A stretch of 64,000 bases of DNA from Bryoerythrophyllum caledonicum (GCA_963971425.1 OZ020516.1:15178593-15242592); one strand, 5' to 3'; counted from the stretch's first letter, positions 23,301 to 35,024 are shown. Notes: generated by a model from the sequence alone, not told the origin. Numbers and translations: made by a program.

Positions 23301-26300
23301 CCAATAGAGGAACTCAATGGTAATGCGGTCATATTCCATATTATTGCCCATATATTCCATCACATGTTGGATTGTGATATCTTAGTTACTGACCATCCAT
23401 TTAAATGGACACTGTAGGCATACATTCTGTACTAAAAAATGAGAAACTCACATCTCTGGCGCGGTTCACCTTCTCACCAAGAGCTTTGGCATCGGCATAC
23501 ATGGTCTTCAACAGAGATTTATTCTCCTCGATCGCCTCCACTGTGCTGTTTCCTATCAGAAACCTGGGCAGTACCACAAGAGTTGAACCATCCATTGAAG
23601 GTGAAACACATCCAGAATGCAATTATGCGCAAGTACTTCAATACACGTTTAAGGGTCTAAGTACATGAGATTTTAAACAAGATCTCTTGGAAGCAGCAAA
23701 GAGCGGAGGTATTTAAGAATGCATACATCTCAATAGCTTTATCCTTGTCCATCACCCTATTTTGAGGCACTTGCAACTCCAAAACACCCAACTCTCTGCT
23801 TATTTGTGGTATATGCTTTTCCTCATAAGGTGATGTCTTTTCCCGGCCAACAGCTGACGGTAGTCGTTCATTTGCAGGTTGCGCGGCTGATGTTGAAGGC
23901 TGTGCTATTGACGGTTGAGCAGCTGATGTTGAAGGTCGTGTAAATGCAGGCGGTCGGTCTGAACTTGCCAGTTGGACTGAGGAAGGGCGGACTGCACCCA
24001 TGCCATCAGCTTCCTCTCGTTTCCTTATAAACGCAACAAGAATCTGAATCTCATTGTCTCGTTGTTTCAACTGCACTAGACAACCAAGCGTGTTACTCGC
24101 CACTTTAATTAGCCTCGCAAAACACCGCAGGAATTTGTAAGAACCATCTCATCAAACAATTCATCTTAGAAATTATTGGTGAATTTTCTTGTCAGGGAGG
24201 TAATAACCTGGTATTGTAAATCAGAAACTTTGTCCTGAAGTATCTTCACGTCAGAGGATTGAATGTCGCCGCGCGTTGACAACGATCTGTTGTCGCCTTT
24301 GACAAAATCTGAGTCTGCGCCCAAGTGTGTCGAAGTTTGGAGTTCATCATTGTTAACGAGCATTTCTTTGAAGATTTGAAATGCAGCTCGTACGTGCATC
24401 GTGCTCCCTGCTCACAATTCACAAGCATGTTCAGTTCAAGTTGATAAATAAGTTAAAAATCAATAAATATTTAAAGATCTAAGAAAAACTAACAACTGGG
24501 AGCCCCATATAATATGTATCGTGATCGACTTTTAGGAAAGCATGCATTATAGACAAATTAACTACCTCCACAAAGAAGATCCGCATCAGCACTTTTGTCA
24601 TTAACGAATACAGTGACTCGGCTGCGAACATTCTCGACTTCACTTGCAGATAGAGGAGGCCGGTTTCCGTTTTCTCCCCGCAACATGGCTATTTCTTCCT
24701 GAATTTCCCATCAGAAACATCTAAAATCTTGAGACACTGATTCAGGGATGAAGAGATTGAGATACCACGTGGAAGATGTCGTACCTTCATGTCTCGAATC
24801 TGTTGCTTGAGGCGCTTAATAAGTAAGTTGGGATCAATCTCCTCGTTGAGCGTCACCTGGTCAAGCCATGCAGCCCATGCATTAATTCACGTCAAGGTTA
24901 GCACACGTTCCATCAACCAGCTCACATTGTGTTGCAATTCTATTTGAACAGCCTCATACCTGGTTTGAAATCATGGCCACACGCTGCGCAAAGCGGCATG
25001 TGGAGATGGTCTCCGGCAACTGATCTTGTGCAATGGTCACTGTCGCAATCATCACCTGCAAAATCCGACCCTGAAGTTGGACTTCCATTCCTTACAATAA
25101 CAATGAGAAGCCTAAACATACAAATATGTTGTAGTAACTATACAATGTGAGGTGGAGGATATTATTTCTGGGATCTTTAGTAGTCGACTATAAATCACTA
25201 CTAGAATTGAGGGTCTAAGCAACGTCATAAGTACACCCTGTGGTGTTGCTAAATGTAACTTTTTTGATAAAAGGTACCAGTGGGTCTGTTTATGACGTTG
25301 CTTAGACCCCTCAATTCTAGTAGTGAATACACTAGTATTAACTCCTTAGTTCCTAATCCAATTACCTTGTCCTGAATTATGGATCCAAACATGGTCAAAT
25401 GGTGGCAAGTGGTTGGTGGATGATATGAGTACAAGTAGGGAATAATCTCCAAATCAAAAATTGGATATGAGACTCAGTTTCTCACTCAAAGTGTTTTTTT
25501 GGTTGAAGATCATTATGTTGCATGGCTTAAACTTACGGGATTAGGGTCCTCTGCTATACTAACCATGATTTGCAAGTGCTAGCACAATGTACTTAAAGGT
25601 TGGTTGTGGTGATACCGTCCGGCAGTTGCCTCCAATGGAATCACGCAACACCGAAGTCATCATGGAGTTGCGGTACGGAATGTGAGTGCGCAGTTTCCCC
25701 TGGGATTTCTCCTGTAACGCGATGATCACCTGCGCATGATCGACGTTGAACGATCAGAGCCCAATCCTCTTCCAATTATTGAATATTCATACTCTCCAAC
25801 TCAGGTCGCGAAGTTGAGGTGAATCAATGCCTGTTCCAAATAGTGCAGCGATAAGTTGATGTACTTGGCCTCCCTCAAAATCTGCAACAAAGACGAACAC
25901 CCGATTAGAAATTTGAAGAGGATTCTGACACTAAAGGCACATACTGAGGATCTTAAGCTTGTGCCTGGCCATCAATTCCGGACTTCCACACACGCTCGGA
26001 CCCAGCCAGATCCACTAGATTCAGCTTCGACTTGCGCACTGTCTCCTCGCCCACCTTGCACGCAAGGATGTGCGCCGTGAAGATGCAGTGCGACCGCGAA
26101 CTGGCCATGTTCAGGGGAGTGGAGCTGATAATCCTGTTGGTGTCGCCCACAAAGAGCAGGTTCAGGGCTTCCTCCTCGTTACTGTGCCATCCTCAGATCA
26201 ATTTATCACATCTCAGGCTCCACCAACTATTTCGATCTACTTGAAAACGTCATTTGGAGAGGAAAACGTCAGGTATAGAATGAGCACGTACATACGTGGC

Positions 26301-27146
26301 AAGGTGCTGCGAAAGGTTGCGGAGGTGAAACACGCTGTCTTCATCTTCCAGCAACGTCACCTGAGACAATTATACACCATAATGGAACATGTTCACGTAA
26401 ATCATCAAGTCAGCTATGCATACACAAAGTGACGATGGAAGCTGGTTAGGAAAAGAGACTACACAAATGGTGTAAAAACATGAAATTTAAAAAAAAAATT
26501 GCATTTGAAGAGTTTGGCACAAAATTGATGGTAGAAAAATAAGAAATGTAGCTTTACCTTGGGCAAGTCTTCGAGAGCTTTGGTTTCGTGGTCAGGGTTA
26601 AGCAGGTCGTAGCCCATTTCATTATACACCTCCATGTACGAGAAGTGCAGAGTGTAGGTGTAATCACTCCGTTCTGCAACCTCACTGAAGATGAGGGAGA
26701 TAGCTCTTGGAATGATTCCTCTGTCAACGTAGCGCTCGGTGCCTCCTGTGATGGTGTACGTCTTCCCGGATCCTGTCTGTCCGTAGGCAAAAATGGTGCC
26801 GTTGTAGCCTTCCAGAGACCCCACCACCACCTACACTGCCCTCCATCCAACACTCAAAAACGTCAAAACTGAAGCCAAATCATGGTGGCGATAAATTAAG
26901 AGAGTTTACCTTGTGAGCCACTTTTTGGAAGACTTCGTCCTGTTTGCTTTCGATGTCGAAGATGCCGCTGAACTTGAAGGTGTAGTGCTCGCGCTGGTGG
27001 TTGACCATGCCGAGCGAGACGTGCCGGGGAATGGTCCATGTCACGAGGCCCTCCTCCTGGTTCAACTCGATCAGGGCGGAGGCGCCGCTCGGAATGGGCC
27101 GCACGCGCAGGAAGATGTCGATCGTGCTTTCGTATCCCACCCCCAT
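20345..27146 (-). CDS. Kinesin-9 motor protein, 16 exons, 859 aa
   Basis: Microtubule motor of the kinesin-9 (KIF6/KIF9, Chlamydomonas KLP1) family, which acts in the axoneme of motile cilia; here it would serve swimming sperm. My exons, reading leftward, are 27146-26910, 26830-26558, 26360-26296, 26181-25965, 25881-25831, 25729-25616, 25055-24960, 24856-24785, 24698-24566, 24407-24208, 24070-23727, 23563-23452, 22951-22808, 22521-22438, 21288-21027 and 20520-20345. All phases agree, giving 860 codons with the stop. The motor domain comes first: P-loop GQTGSGKT, switch I NMASSRSH, switch II DLAGSE, and the family-typical [11 protein letters not shown] and [10 protein letters not shown]. Coiled-coil segments follow ([16 protein letters not shown]), with a C-terminal [18 protein letters not shown]. 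Two introns need GC donors (after 25,965 and 25,831); the others are GT-AG. The exon at 21,027-21,288 is the least certain. Confidence 0.9.
21464..21702. mobile_element. 239-bp MITE with perfect 29-bp TIRs in a kinesin-9 intron
   Basis: TAACACCATATTCATTATAT (start of the left end) is the exact inverse of the right end over 29 bp (21,464-21,492 against 21,674-21,702). A TA dinucleotide borders the ACACC ends on both sides, as in mariner/Stowaway elements; a TAA/TTA Harbinger reading is also possible. Inside is the palindrome CATTCAGCTC-GACTC-GAGCTGAATATG, of the same type as those at 12.4 and 16.1 kb. The perfect ends suggest a fairly young insertion. Confidence 0.85.
22578..22735. mobile_element. 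MITE of the CACTAGT-AAATG family in a kinesin-9 intron
   Basis: The left end reads ACACTCTAAATTTGACA, and the right end reads TTTAGAGTGTCAAACACAGCC followed by TCATTTTGTACTAGTG. The ends are inverted to each other and match the family seen at 28.0, 52.1, 52.35, 52.73 and 59.6 kb. Confidence 0.65.
25196..25324. mobile_element. CACTA-type MITE, 36-bp TIRs, in a kinesin-9 intron
   Basis: CACTACTAGAATTGAGGGTC... at the left end and its inverse at the right end agree over about 36 bp with one inserted G. AAT precedes the left CACTA and follows the right TAGTG, giving a 3-bp target-site duplication. CACTA ends with a 3-bp duplication are the hallmark of the CACTA superfamily. Only about 60 bp separates the arms, so transcripts would fold into a long hairpin. 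Confidence 0.85.
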
Positions 27147-28477
27147 TACGGTTGATAATCGGTGCCAACAGGTGTGCAATGTATGGTTCAAACAGTGCCG
27201 TCAGAAACTAAAATCATCACTTTCAGGTTCATGCACATGCCTTACAAAGATCCATACGTAGGTATACAACTCAGTGGTAATCGATATCCCATTCAATAGA
27301 CTTGATCATCAATTGGTGCTCACGGATGCGGCGTCTCCAATCAAACAGTGCCTTCAGAAGCTGAAATTATCACTAATTTTAGATCTTTTCCTCTGCATGT
27401 GCACATTTCTTACAAAGATACAGTCTTTCTTGGCCTGCAAGCGTCTCGATCTTGCAAAGATTAGGACTCGTTCCTGAATCAAAGTGGTTGGTGGCGCTTC
27501 TGAGGTGGGCCAACTGACAAGATTGGACACCTGAGTTCACATGACATGCAGCCGGCTCAAACAAGGTACCAAAAACTTGTAGAAGGTCCTCGTGACAACC
27601 GAAACCAAGTCTTCCAAATGAGTGTACCATGATAAGTTGATAGATTGTGCACAAACGATACCGATGTATTAAAAACCGCAGGTAATATCCCCTATGCTAA
27701 CCATCGTATTTAGTGTAGGGAACACTGAATACGGACACAAATACTAAATGTCAACAGAGACCTTAATGTGGCTAACACTAAATGTGAACTATATTAAAAA
27801 GATAGAAGTAAAAGAAGTTACATGTACACTTAGTATAAGGTTTCTCTGCCCCTACGTGTGTACGCCTAATGAAAGACTTGACATTTAGTGATATTTTCCT
27901 CATTTTATAGCACACTGTAAATTTCAACTTGTCTACATAACTTAGAGTGGCTCAGCTAAATAGTGGTACGCAGTAGTAAATGCCAAGCCACACATGATAC
28001 CATAAGATAGTGTAGTAGAAAATGAGGTAGTTTTTGACACTCTGAATTTGACACTTTTACAATATTGACAAGTATTTAACACTTGTTTTAGTGAGTTCAC
28101 CAAAATGCGTCTAATTTAGAGTGTCAAAAACAGTACTGTAGTGATCTTTTCATCATTCCACGTCCGTCCTGGGTCTCTTCGCAATTGACACATTAAGAAT
28201 GAAACGAAATTAGGTTACGAACTATCGACATTAATTGGTAATACAGACTACATACGGCATACATTGATACCGTAGTGCACTCTTCCTTCGTATTTCTGTG
28301 AGAGATGGTGAAAATTTGTTCTTCTAAATGTTGAATGAAGATAGTCGTAGCTCAGCCACTCTAAGTTATGTAGACAAGTTACAGAGACACTATCCCAGGC
28401 AAAGTCCAAAAAATGCGAGGTATCGATCAAATTCTAGACTACAACTGTAGAAAATTGGACGCTGAGCTTCAGTCTGA
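27147..28477. other. Spacer upstream of kinesin-9; MITE remnants
   Basis: No further upstream coding exon is evident. A TTTAGTGT/ACACTAAA-rich stretch at 27,690-27,900 resembles the transposon between the polyphenol oxidases. Bases 28,012-28,143 form a short element whose ends (TTTTTGACACTCTGAATTTGAC and inverse TCTAATTTAGAGTGTCAAAAACAG) belong to the MITE family of 22.6 and 52 kb. Confidence 0.5.
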
Positions 28478-29156
<679 letters not shown>

Positions 29157-29159
29157 TAG

Positions 29160-29825
29160 GAAATAATGAGGTGATTACAGAGTGAGAGTACCTTAATACA
29201 AAGGTGGAGCGACTAAATCAGGTAGGCAAAACGGTGGTCCAATCAGGACATGGACGGTGGCCATAGATGGATAAAACCCAAGAGATGAAGGTCTCCCAGG
29301 CGAGATTGACAACACCCCCCGCGAAGCCTGTGTCTAACCTTTATACAATATTTACAGATTTCGAGAGCGAGGAGCAGTGAGTTGGAGTGGATGAGTTCTA
29401 TACGAGAGGTGGAAAGTGCGGCATTCATTGCACGTAGAAAGAAAGAGGGGTGAAGAAGTTTTGAAATCCGGGGCTGAATTTTTTGAGTTCAAGTCTTGCA
29501 GGTCGAAATGTTTTTGGACTGGGTGACAGTGTCGATCATCGTGGTGGCACAAATTCTGGCGTCATTTTCCGGGGCAATGAGTGAGGTAATGTCGAGGAGA
29601 AGACATTAGTTGCTTGCGAGTGAGTGGCCATCTGAAGAAGCAAGTGAGGCCCAGGGTTGTTCGGCCGTCCGTCCGTCTGGTAGTGTCCGTCCGGTAGAGG
29701 CTGTTGTCCGTCCGATAAGGGTCAACCCTGGTTTGACCATGACTCAAGATAAATCAATTTACCCACTGCCACAAAGGCGACTACGTGGCTGACACGTCGT
29801 CAACAAGGTCGCGCGCGTGCAGACA
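29160..29825. other. No gene seen
   Basis: The region between the OPR fragment and the GC-rich array shows a CGTCCGTC-rich patch at 29,660-29,720 but no coding or structural feature I can support. Confidence 0.4.
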
Positions 29826-30250
29826 AGGGGGCGGACGCGTGAAAGGGGCGGGCGCGTACGGAGATGGGTCGGACGCATACTGAAGGGGCCGGGCGCGTGC
29901 GGAGATGGGCCGGGCGCGCATTGAAGGGGCCGGGCGCATACAGGGGAGGACCGGGCGCGTACCGTTTTGGGCCGGGCGCGTACAAGGGTGGAACGGGCGC
30001 GTACCGTGAGGGGCCGGGCGTGTGCAGGGACGACCGCGCGCGTACCGCAAGTGGCCGGGCGCGCGCGGTGAAGGGCCGCGCGCATACATGGAGGGGTTGG
30101 CGCGTCCGACCAAGGTCGCGCACATTCGTGGAGGGGCTCCGCGCGTTCGTGGAGGAGGGTTGGACGCGTTCGTGGAGGGGGCTGGGCCGGGCGCGTGGCT
30201 TTTGGGGTCGCGCGCGTACGGGTATTGAATTCAGGGGTCGCGCGCGCTTT
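29826..30250 (-). repeat. GC-rich ~21-bp array (GGGCCGGGCGCGT), inverted orientation
   Basis: The core CGCGT/CGCAT recurs at 29,853, 29,874, 29,894, 29,915, 29,935, 29,956, 29,977, 29,998, 30,019, 30,039, 30,060 and 30,081, that is every 20-21 bp; the right part is looser. On the minus strand the unit reads ACGCGCCCGGCCC, so this array is inverted relative to those at 31.7, 35.2, 37.4 and 38.8 kb. It lies beyond the 3' end of the kinase-like gene. Open frames on both strands follow from the period being near a multiple of three. Confidence 0.9.
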
Positions 30251-30417
30251 CTCACTTCTTAATATGCATGAGCTTCATGTCGCAATGTGTATGAAAAATG
30301 TTAATATTTTATTTATCACGAGATGGACAAAAAGCACCGTTACATCACAATGCTATTACATATTGCAAAACGATCAACAATTGAAACCTTCACAATCAAT
30401 ACGCTAAGTCAAAATTT

Positions 30418-31500
30418 CTATATCTCATAGCGGAAGCAAGGGTCCGGAACTTCAAAGTTGAATGGTTTGGCCATTAGCTCGTCAACCACTTTGCAGAGTG
30501 TTGGACGTTTGAGGGGATCTCGCTCTAGTAATTTCTCGATCTTCACTTGAAAAGCTGCGTAGTTGACGGTTGCTTTGAAGAATGTTGAGTCAGATTCTTT
30601 CTCCCAAATCGCTCTAGCCATCCACCCAACGGAGTNNNNNNNNNNNNNNNNNNNNNNNNNNNNNNNNNNNNNNNNNNNNNNNNNNNNNNNNNNNNNNNNN
30701 NNNNNNNNNNNNNNNNNNNNNNNNNNNNNNNNNNNNNNNNNNNNNNNNNNNNNNNNNNNNNNNNNNNNNNNNNNNNNNNNNNNNNNNNNNNNNNNNNNNN
30801 NNNNNNNNNNNNNNNNNNNNNNNNNNNNNNNNNNNAGAAAGTCCATAAACTCCGATATCTTCTAGAAGAAATTGCACGTTGTGCAACATATGCGCCTCCA
30901 TGGTTGACTTCATCGCTTGTTCATTCCAAGGCATACCTCTCGTACGAGAGCTTGAAAACCTGCCGATGGTGGTCTTCACACCTTCGAGGAACTTGCGGAG
31001 TTCCAAGTCTCGTGGTTGATGCTAGCCCCCGCGAGGTTTTTTCACCTCACAATCGAATACATGCGATGCATTACTCGTATATTGAGTGATTACTCTCTCC
31101 ATGAATGACGCATAGTGATACATGCCATATGCATCCTTAAACGATTCAGAACTCTCCAGAGCGCGCTTGAATTTGACTAGAGGTCGGCCTGTAGGCACAT
31201 GATTCCTGGCTCTCCCTTCTCCAAATAAACTTGACGGAATCGCACCACGTCAGTTTCACACCATCGACGGTAGTATTGTATTGCCACACCTCGAAGAAAT
31301 GCCGTATATTCCTTTGGTGGATAACCGGCATCCTTCTCGTGCGCAGACATTTTTTGCTTCGCCCTCTTCGACGGTGCCTTCGGTGCATCGGAAGGATTGC
31401 GGCTCCACTCCGCAGCGCTAGTAGGTAGAAGCTCAGATGCATATGGAGCATCTAAATCAACATACGCGGGCCGCTTTCCAGTATTACGATTAGTGGCCAT
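30418..31500 (-). pseudogene. Unrecognised gene with protein-kinase-like C-terminus, broken
   Basis: ATG at 31,500 opens a frame beginning MATNRNTGKRPAYVDLDAPY, with a basic APSKRAKQKM patch (possible nuclear signal) and EYTAFLRGVAIQYYRRW. Near 31,180 the reading moves one frame to LVKFKRALESSESFKDAYG...MERVITQYTS. A TAG at about 31,025 is followed in frame by ELRKFLEGVKTTIGRF and HMLHNVQFLLEDIGVYG. The 200-N gap then interrupts. Beyond it, KIEKLLERDPLKRPTLCKVVDELMAKPF matches the end of a protein-kinase C-lobe (D-P-x-x-R-P-T), ending at 30,418. Catalytic HRD and DFG motifs are not visible; they may lie in the gap or be absent. It is transcribed away from the gene at 32,585, with the 31.7-32.3 kb array between them. 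Confidence 0.5.
30636..30835. other. Assembly gap of exactly 200 N inside the kinase-like gene
   Basis: All bases are N. The size equals the other gap and is probably a placeholder. Confidence 0.98.
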
Positions 31501-31667
31501 TGCAATAATCACAACCCTACACAAACTATAATTTTATAAAAAAAATCAAAACCTCCCCCGGACCCAATGTGTGGTGGCCCCCCTCTTAGTCCTAGCAAAG
31601 TACGAATAGTACTAGGACAAGGAGCCACTTAAGAGGAGCCTATGTGATTGATATTAGAATCTGTTCC

Positions 31668-31674
31668 ATTTATA
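31668..31674 (-). promoter_or_regulatory. TATA box (TATAAAT) of the kinase-like gene
   Basis: On the minus strand CACTATAAATGG lies between the GC-rich array and ATG 31,500, 174 bp from the ATG. It mirrors the TATA boxes beside the other arrays. Confidence 0.55.
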
Positions 31675-31752
31675 GTGAAATGGAAAATCCTGGCCTCGCA
31701 TGCGCGTCCACATGCGCTTGACCAAGACGCCACGTGCTCGGCCCTCTTGCGT

Positions 31753-32235
31753 ACGCGCCCGGCCTTCCAGCAAACGCGCCCGGCCCTCCAGCGTACGTGC
31801 CCGGCCCTCGAGAGAATGCGCCCAGCCCTCCAGTACACGCACCTGGCCCTCCAGTGCACGCGCCCGGCCCTCCACAGAACGCGTCCAGCCCTCCACAGAA
31901 CGCGTCCGGCCCGTAACCGAACGCGCCCAGCCTGTTCCCCCGCGAATAAAGCATGTTCCCGCACGAATAGAGTCTGTTTCCTAACGAATAGAGCATGTAT
32001 CCGCACGAATAGAGTCTGTTTCCGCACGAATAGAGCCTGTTGCCGCTTGCGCCCAGCCCGTTCCCGTGCCCGCCCAGTCCGTTCCGGTTCACACCCGGCC
32101 TATTCCCGCACGCACCCGGCCTCTTCCTGCACGCGCCCGGCCCCAATGACCACGTGCCTGACCGTGGATCCTACGCGCGAGGTCCCAAATCCTACGCTCG
32201 AGACCCCGAAACGTACGCGCGAGATCCCTGCGTAC
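31753..32235 (+). repeat. Phased GC-rich array: 23 units of exactly 21 bp
   Basis: Units of the form ACGCGCCCGGCCCTCCAG plus 3 variable bases start at 31,753 and repeat every 21 bp to 32,215 with no insertion or deletion, though units differ from each other at many positions. Five central units (31,942-32,046) are an A/T-richer variant, ACGAATAGAGTCTGTTTCCG. Degenerate units extend to about 31,700 and 32,290. Because 21 is both two helical turns and seven codons, the array gives long open frames on both strands, with Arg-Ala-Arg-Pro repeats; I regard these as by-products. It separates two divergent genes, each with a TATA box. Confidence 0.95.
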
Positions 32236-32297
32236 GCGCCCCGTCTCCATATGGCATGCGCGCGTTCCCCATGCCGTGTGCGCGCCCGGCCCACTAG

Positions 32298-32304
32298 TAT
32301 AAAT
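32298..32304 (+). promoter_or_regulatory. TATA box (TATAAAT) of family copy 1
   Basis: CTAGTATAAATCATCG directly follows the last GC-rich unit, 287 bp upstream of ATG 32,585. TTTGGAAATCGTGGCC at about 32,339 resembles TTTGGGAATCGTGGCA at about 35,451 just downstream of the copy 2 TATA box. Confidence 0.6.
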
Positions 32305-32584
32305 CATCGCGCGCGCCCAGCCTATCTCACAAACTCCATTTGGAAATCGTGGCCTTCAACTATCTTTTTAAGGTGGATGATTGCGTGATCTTCAATTGGG
32401 GCTCCTGATTTGCACACATCCATACGACGTATTGCATCACCGCATCGATCACCGTTCGAATTAATTAACATCGCTACCTTGGATTATTTTAAAATCCAAG
32501 GTGGTAATTTTCGTTAGTTTTTTTTTAGATAGAGCTTAGCATAATTAACAAACATTTTGGTAGATTTTTTTACAGTGTTTGGCT

Positions 32585-35024
32585 ATGGAGAGTGAGAGTG
32601 AGCCGGATGCCCAACAACAACCACCAATGTCCACCGTGCAGAGGAAGAGGGAGAAAGACAGAGATAGGGCGAGGCACAGAAAGCTCCAGAAGAAGCGGAT
32701 GCACGTGTTCAACAATCCAGCGAAGATTGCATTCGTGGGTTGGCAAGATGAGTCATGGCCGTGGTCGTCTGTCACTTGCGAGGATTACATGGAGTGGTGC
32801 CATCTGTCGAAGATGTTTCCTCCTCATCGCCATTTAATAAATCGTCGCGCAAACAAGGCGAATTTGAAGTATTGCATCAATGAGGCGTTTTGAGCTCGTG
32901 CCCTCCAAGTGCACCAATACTTATACGAGCTCGAATTCATGCCCCGCAATGATTGTCCCCTCTATCTCGCTCGCATGGTATATGCGGAGGCCGTTCTCAA
33001 TAAGCACGTGGATTGGAGGACTGTGCGGAAAACTCCAAAAATGCCGAGGGTGTGGATGCATGCCGATGTGCCTAGGGAGCAACATCCTGTGTTTCCTTTT
33101 ACGACACTAGGGCCACAGAAAACGGATGGCCCAGAAGAAGTAGCTCCAGTAGAGTCAGATTCCTCACCGGATTCGGACTTAGATGGACGTGTAGGTCGGC
33201 GTTCATCGACTTCTCTAGTGGCGCGTGCGTCACGAAAAAAGCGCCAACGAGTGAAGCTCCATCAAGCAGGACATCTACTGGTTCAAGGAGGTGGCCAAGT
33301 AGATTTACCAATCGTAAATCTTGTTGGCGATGATGAACCTGCCGCGAGGCTTGAGGGTGTTGGAGATGAAAAACCCATCCATGTTATGGATGAAATGCCA
33401 ATGATGGATGTCGTAGTCACCACTTCCAATACCAGGCATGTAGCTTCAGGGTCCGGAGTACGACCGTCGATGCTCACCAGGAGTTATTAGACACTATCAG
33501 CTTGAAGGATGAGATGATTCAACGTCTCCAAGAAGAGATTGAAAACCTCAAGTTGCAATCCAGTGAAAAGGGTGATATTATCACCAAGCAAGCAGCCGAG
33601 ATAGAAGAGTTGCGTCAAGAACGTGTTGCCAGCCAGACTAATATTGGCGGAGTTGCTCGAGGTGTGGACGAGACAATGATCGACAATGTTATTGGCAACA
33701 TTACTAGCTGCTTGCTAGAGACCCCGACAAGACCACGACGTCACCGCTTCGCTAGTCGTCCGTTGATTTTTCTACCGCCGCCGACTGTAGCAGCGCAGCC
33801 ATTCGTAGATGCCATCGGCACCGAGGATTCTCTATCATTTTCCCCAGCTAATCCAAGCACGGAACTAGTTCAGTTTTGCACTGCAAACGACATCCTTCGA
33901 AAAATGATTAGATCGGTGAGCAAGCAGTACTATCAATGGAAGGTGGCATGCATTTTGAATGTTGACTGTGCGAGGCAAATGGCAATAGAGGTCCAGAAGA
34001 TTGACAAGGAATATTTGATAAATAATACGCACCGTGACTTTGGACTCACATCTTGGGCTCACATCGACGAGATGTTTCCAACTGAATTGCCTCTGTTGCT
34101 AGATGGTAAATCTATTGACTGGGCAAAGTTGGAGTAGGACCACGCAGAGGCTATGTCTCCTCATGCCCTTCAACCAAGCGCAAACATGGCACCACGCAAA
34201 TTATGGCCAACACCAGCAAGCTTTACGCAAAATGAAGATGCTTGCCCAGTTTGTTTAAATCCTTTCGGGCCAGAAAGTGCATATGCTCTTGGCACGTGTC
34301 GGTGTTTATACCATCCGATATGTCTGCTAGGTGGTATCTTGACACGTAGGTTTTGCGCAAAGTATAGAGCACCATTTCATAAGCGCTTGTATGAAGTGTT
34401 TGGCCTCACCGCCTACATGCCACCTAGTTGGGAGCTGAATCCGGAGAATGCGCCTGGGGATGCCTATGCTCAAAAGTGGGGAGAAGATTTGGTGTGGAAT
34501 TGGCGTGCGCAGTGCCACCAACTACATAGGTCCAGTGTAAGCACGCAATTTGGTTGGGAAAATGACCACCAAGAAATTGTACGAGTGGCCAAGAAGCTCA
34601 TATCGGGAACCACCGCAGACCATGTTGGTAAACGAAACTTCTTCTACGAAGTCATGGGCGGATATTGGGATGCTAGGCGGAAGCTATTTCAATTCGGGCG
34701 ACGTCCAGATAGGAAATTGTGGAATCACCAGGGACGTGTGGTGTCAGAATTGGGAGAGGCCAGTGGCCCACTGATCTTGACCTTCGCAATGCGTTGCAAT
34801 GGGAAGAATCGCAATGGAAGGAAACTTGGAAGGAGGAAGCTATTGATTTCCTTCTTGAGGAACATAGTCCGGCGACTATGAAGACTCTCAAAGCACTTCG
34901 GAACTCCGAAATGTTATATGCTCTGGTAAACGCGGATGGGCCTCACCAGAGGACGCAAGCGGCTCGTAAATTGCTGGATGATGGGGCCTCAGGAAGTGGT
35001 GAACCAAGTGGAGCTGATGCCTGA
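32585..35024 (+). pseudogene. Novel gene family, copy 1 (with RING-like region)
   Basis: Family unknown to me. ATG 32,585 opens a basic N-terminus (KREKDRDRARHRKLQKKR), then the conserved domain shared with copies 2 and 3: FVGWQDESWPW...YMEWCHLSKMF...RANKANLKYCINEAF. A TGA at 32,891 interrupts, and the same frame goes on with RMVYAEAVLNKHVDWR and an acidic/basic linker. Near 33,450-33,490 the reading shifts frame into a coiled coil (EMIQRLQEEIENLKLQ...AAEIEELRQE). A TAG at 34,135 is followed in frame by CPVCLNPFGPESAYALGTCRC...HPICL...RFCAKYRAPF, a Cys/His set resembling a RING-type zinc finger. A last shift near 34,770 gives WPTDLDLRNALQW and a stop at 35,024. Copies 2 and 3 lack the zinc-finger part. 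A nuclear role is only a guess. Confidence 0.65.

Noticed and set aside
29800..30262. Several overlapping open frames on both strands
   Set aside because: Same array artefact; irregular 20/21-bp steps show there is no coding constraint.
31753..32235. CRISPR array
   Set aside because: Units are contiguous 21-mers without unique spacers, and the DNA is eukaryotic.
31648..32388. Long open frames across the GC-rich array (up to ~246 codons, Arg-Ala-Arg-Pro heptads), on both strands
   Set aside because: A 21-bp period automatically keeps frames open. All frames show the same low-complexity repeats, and the sister arrays lose frame through 20-bp units.
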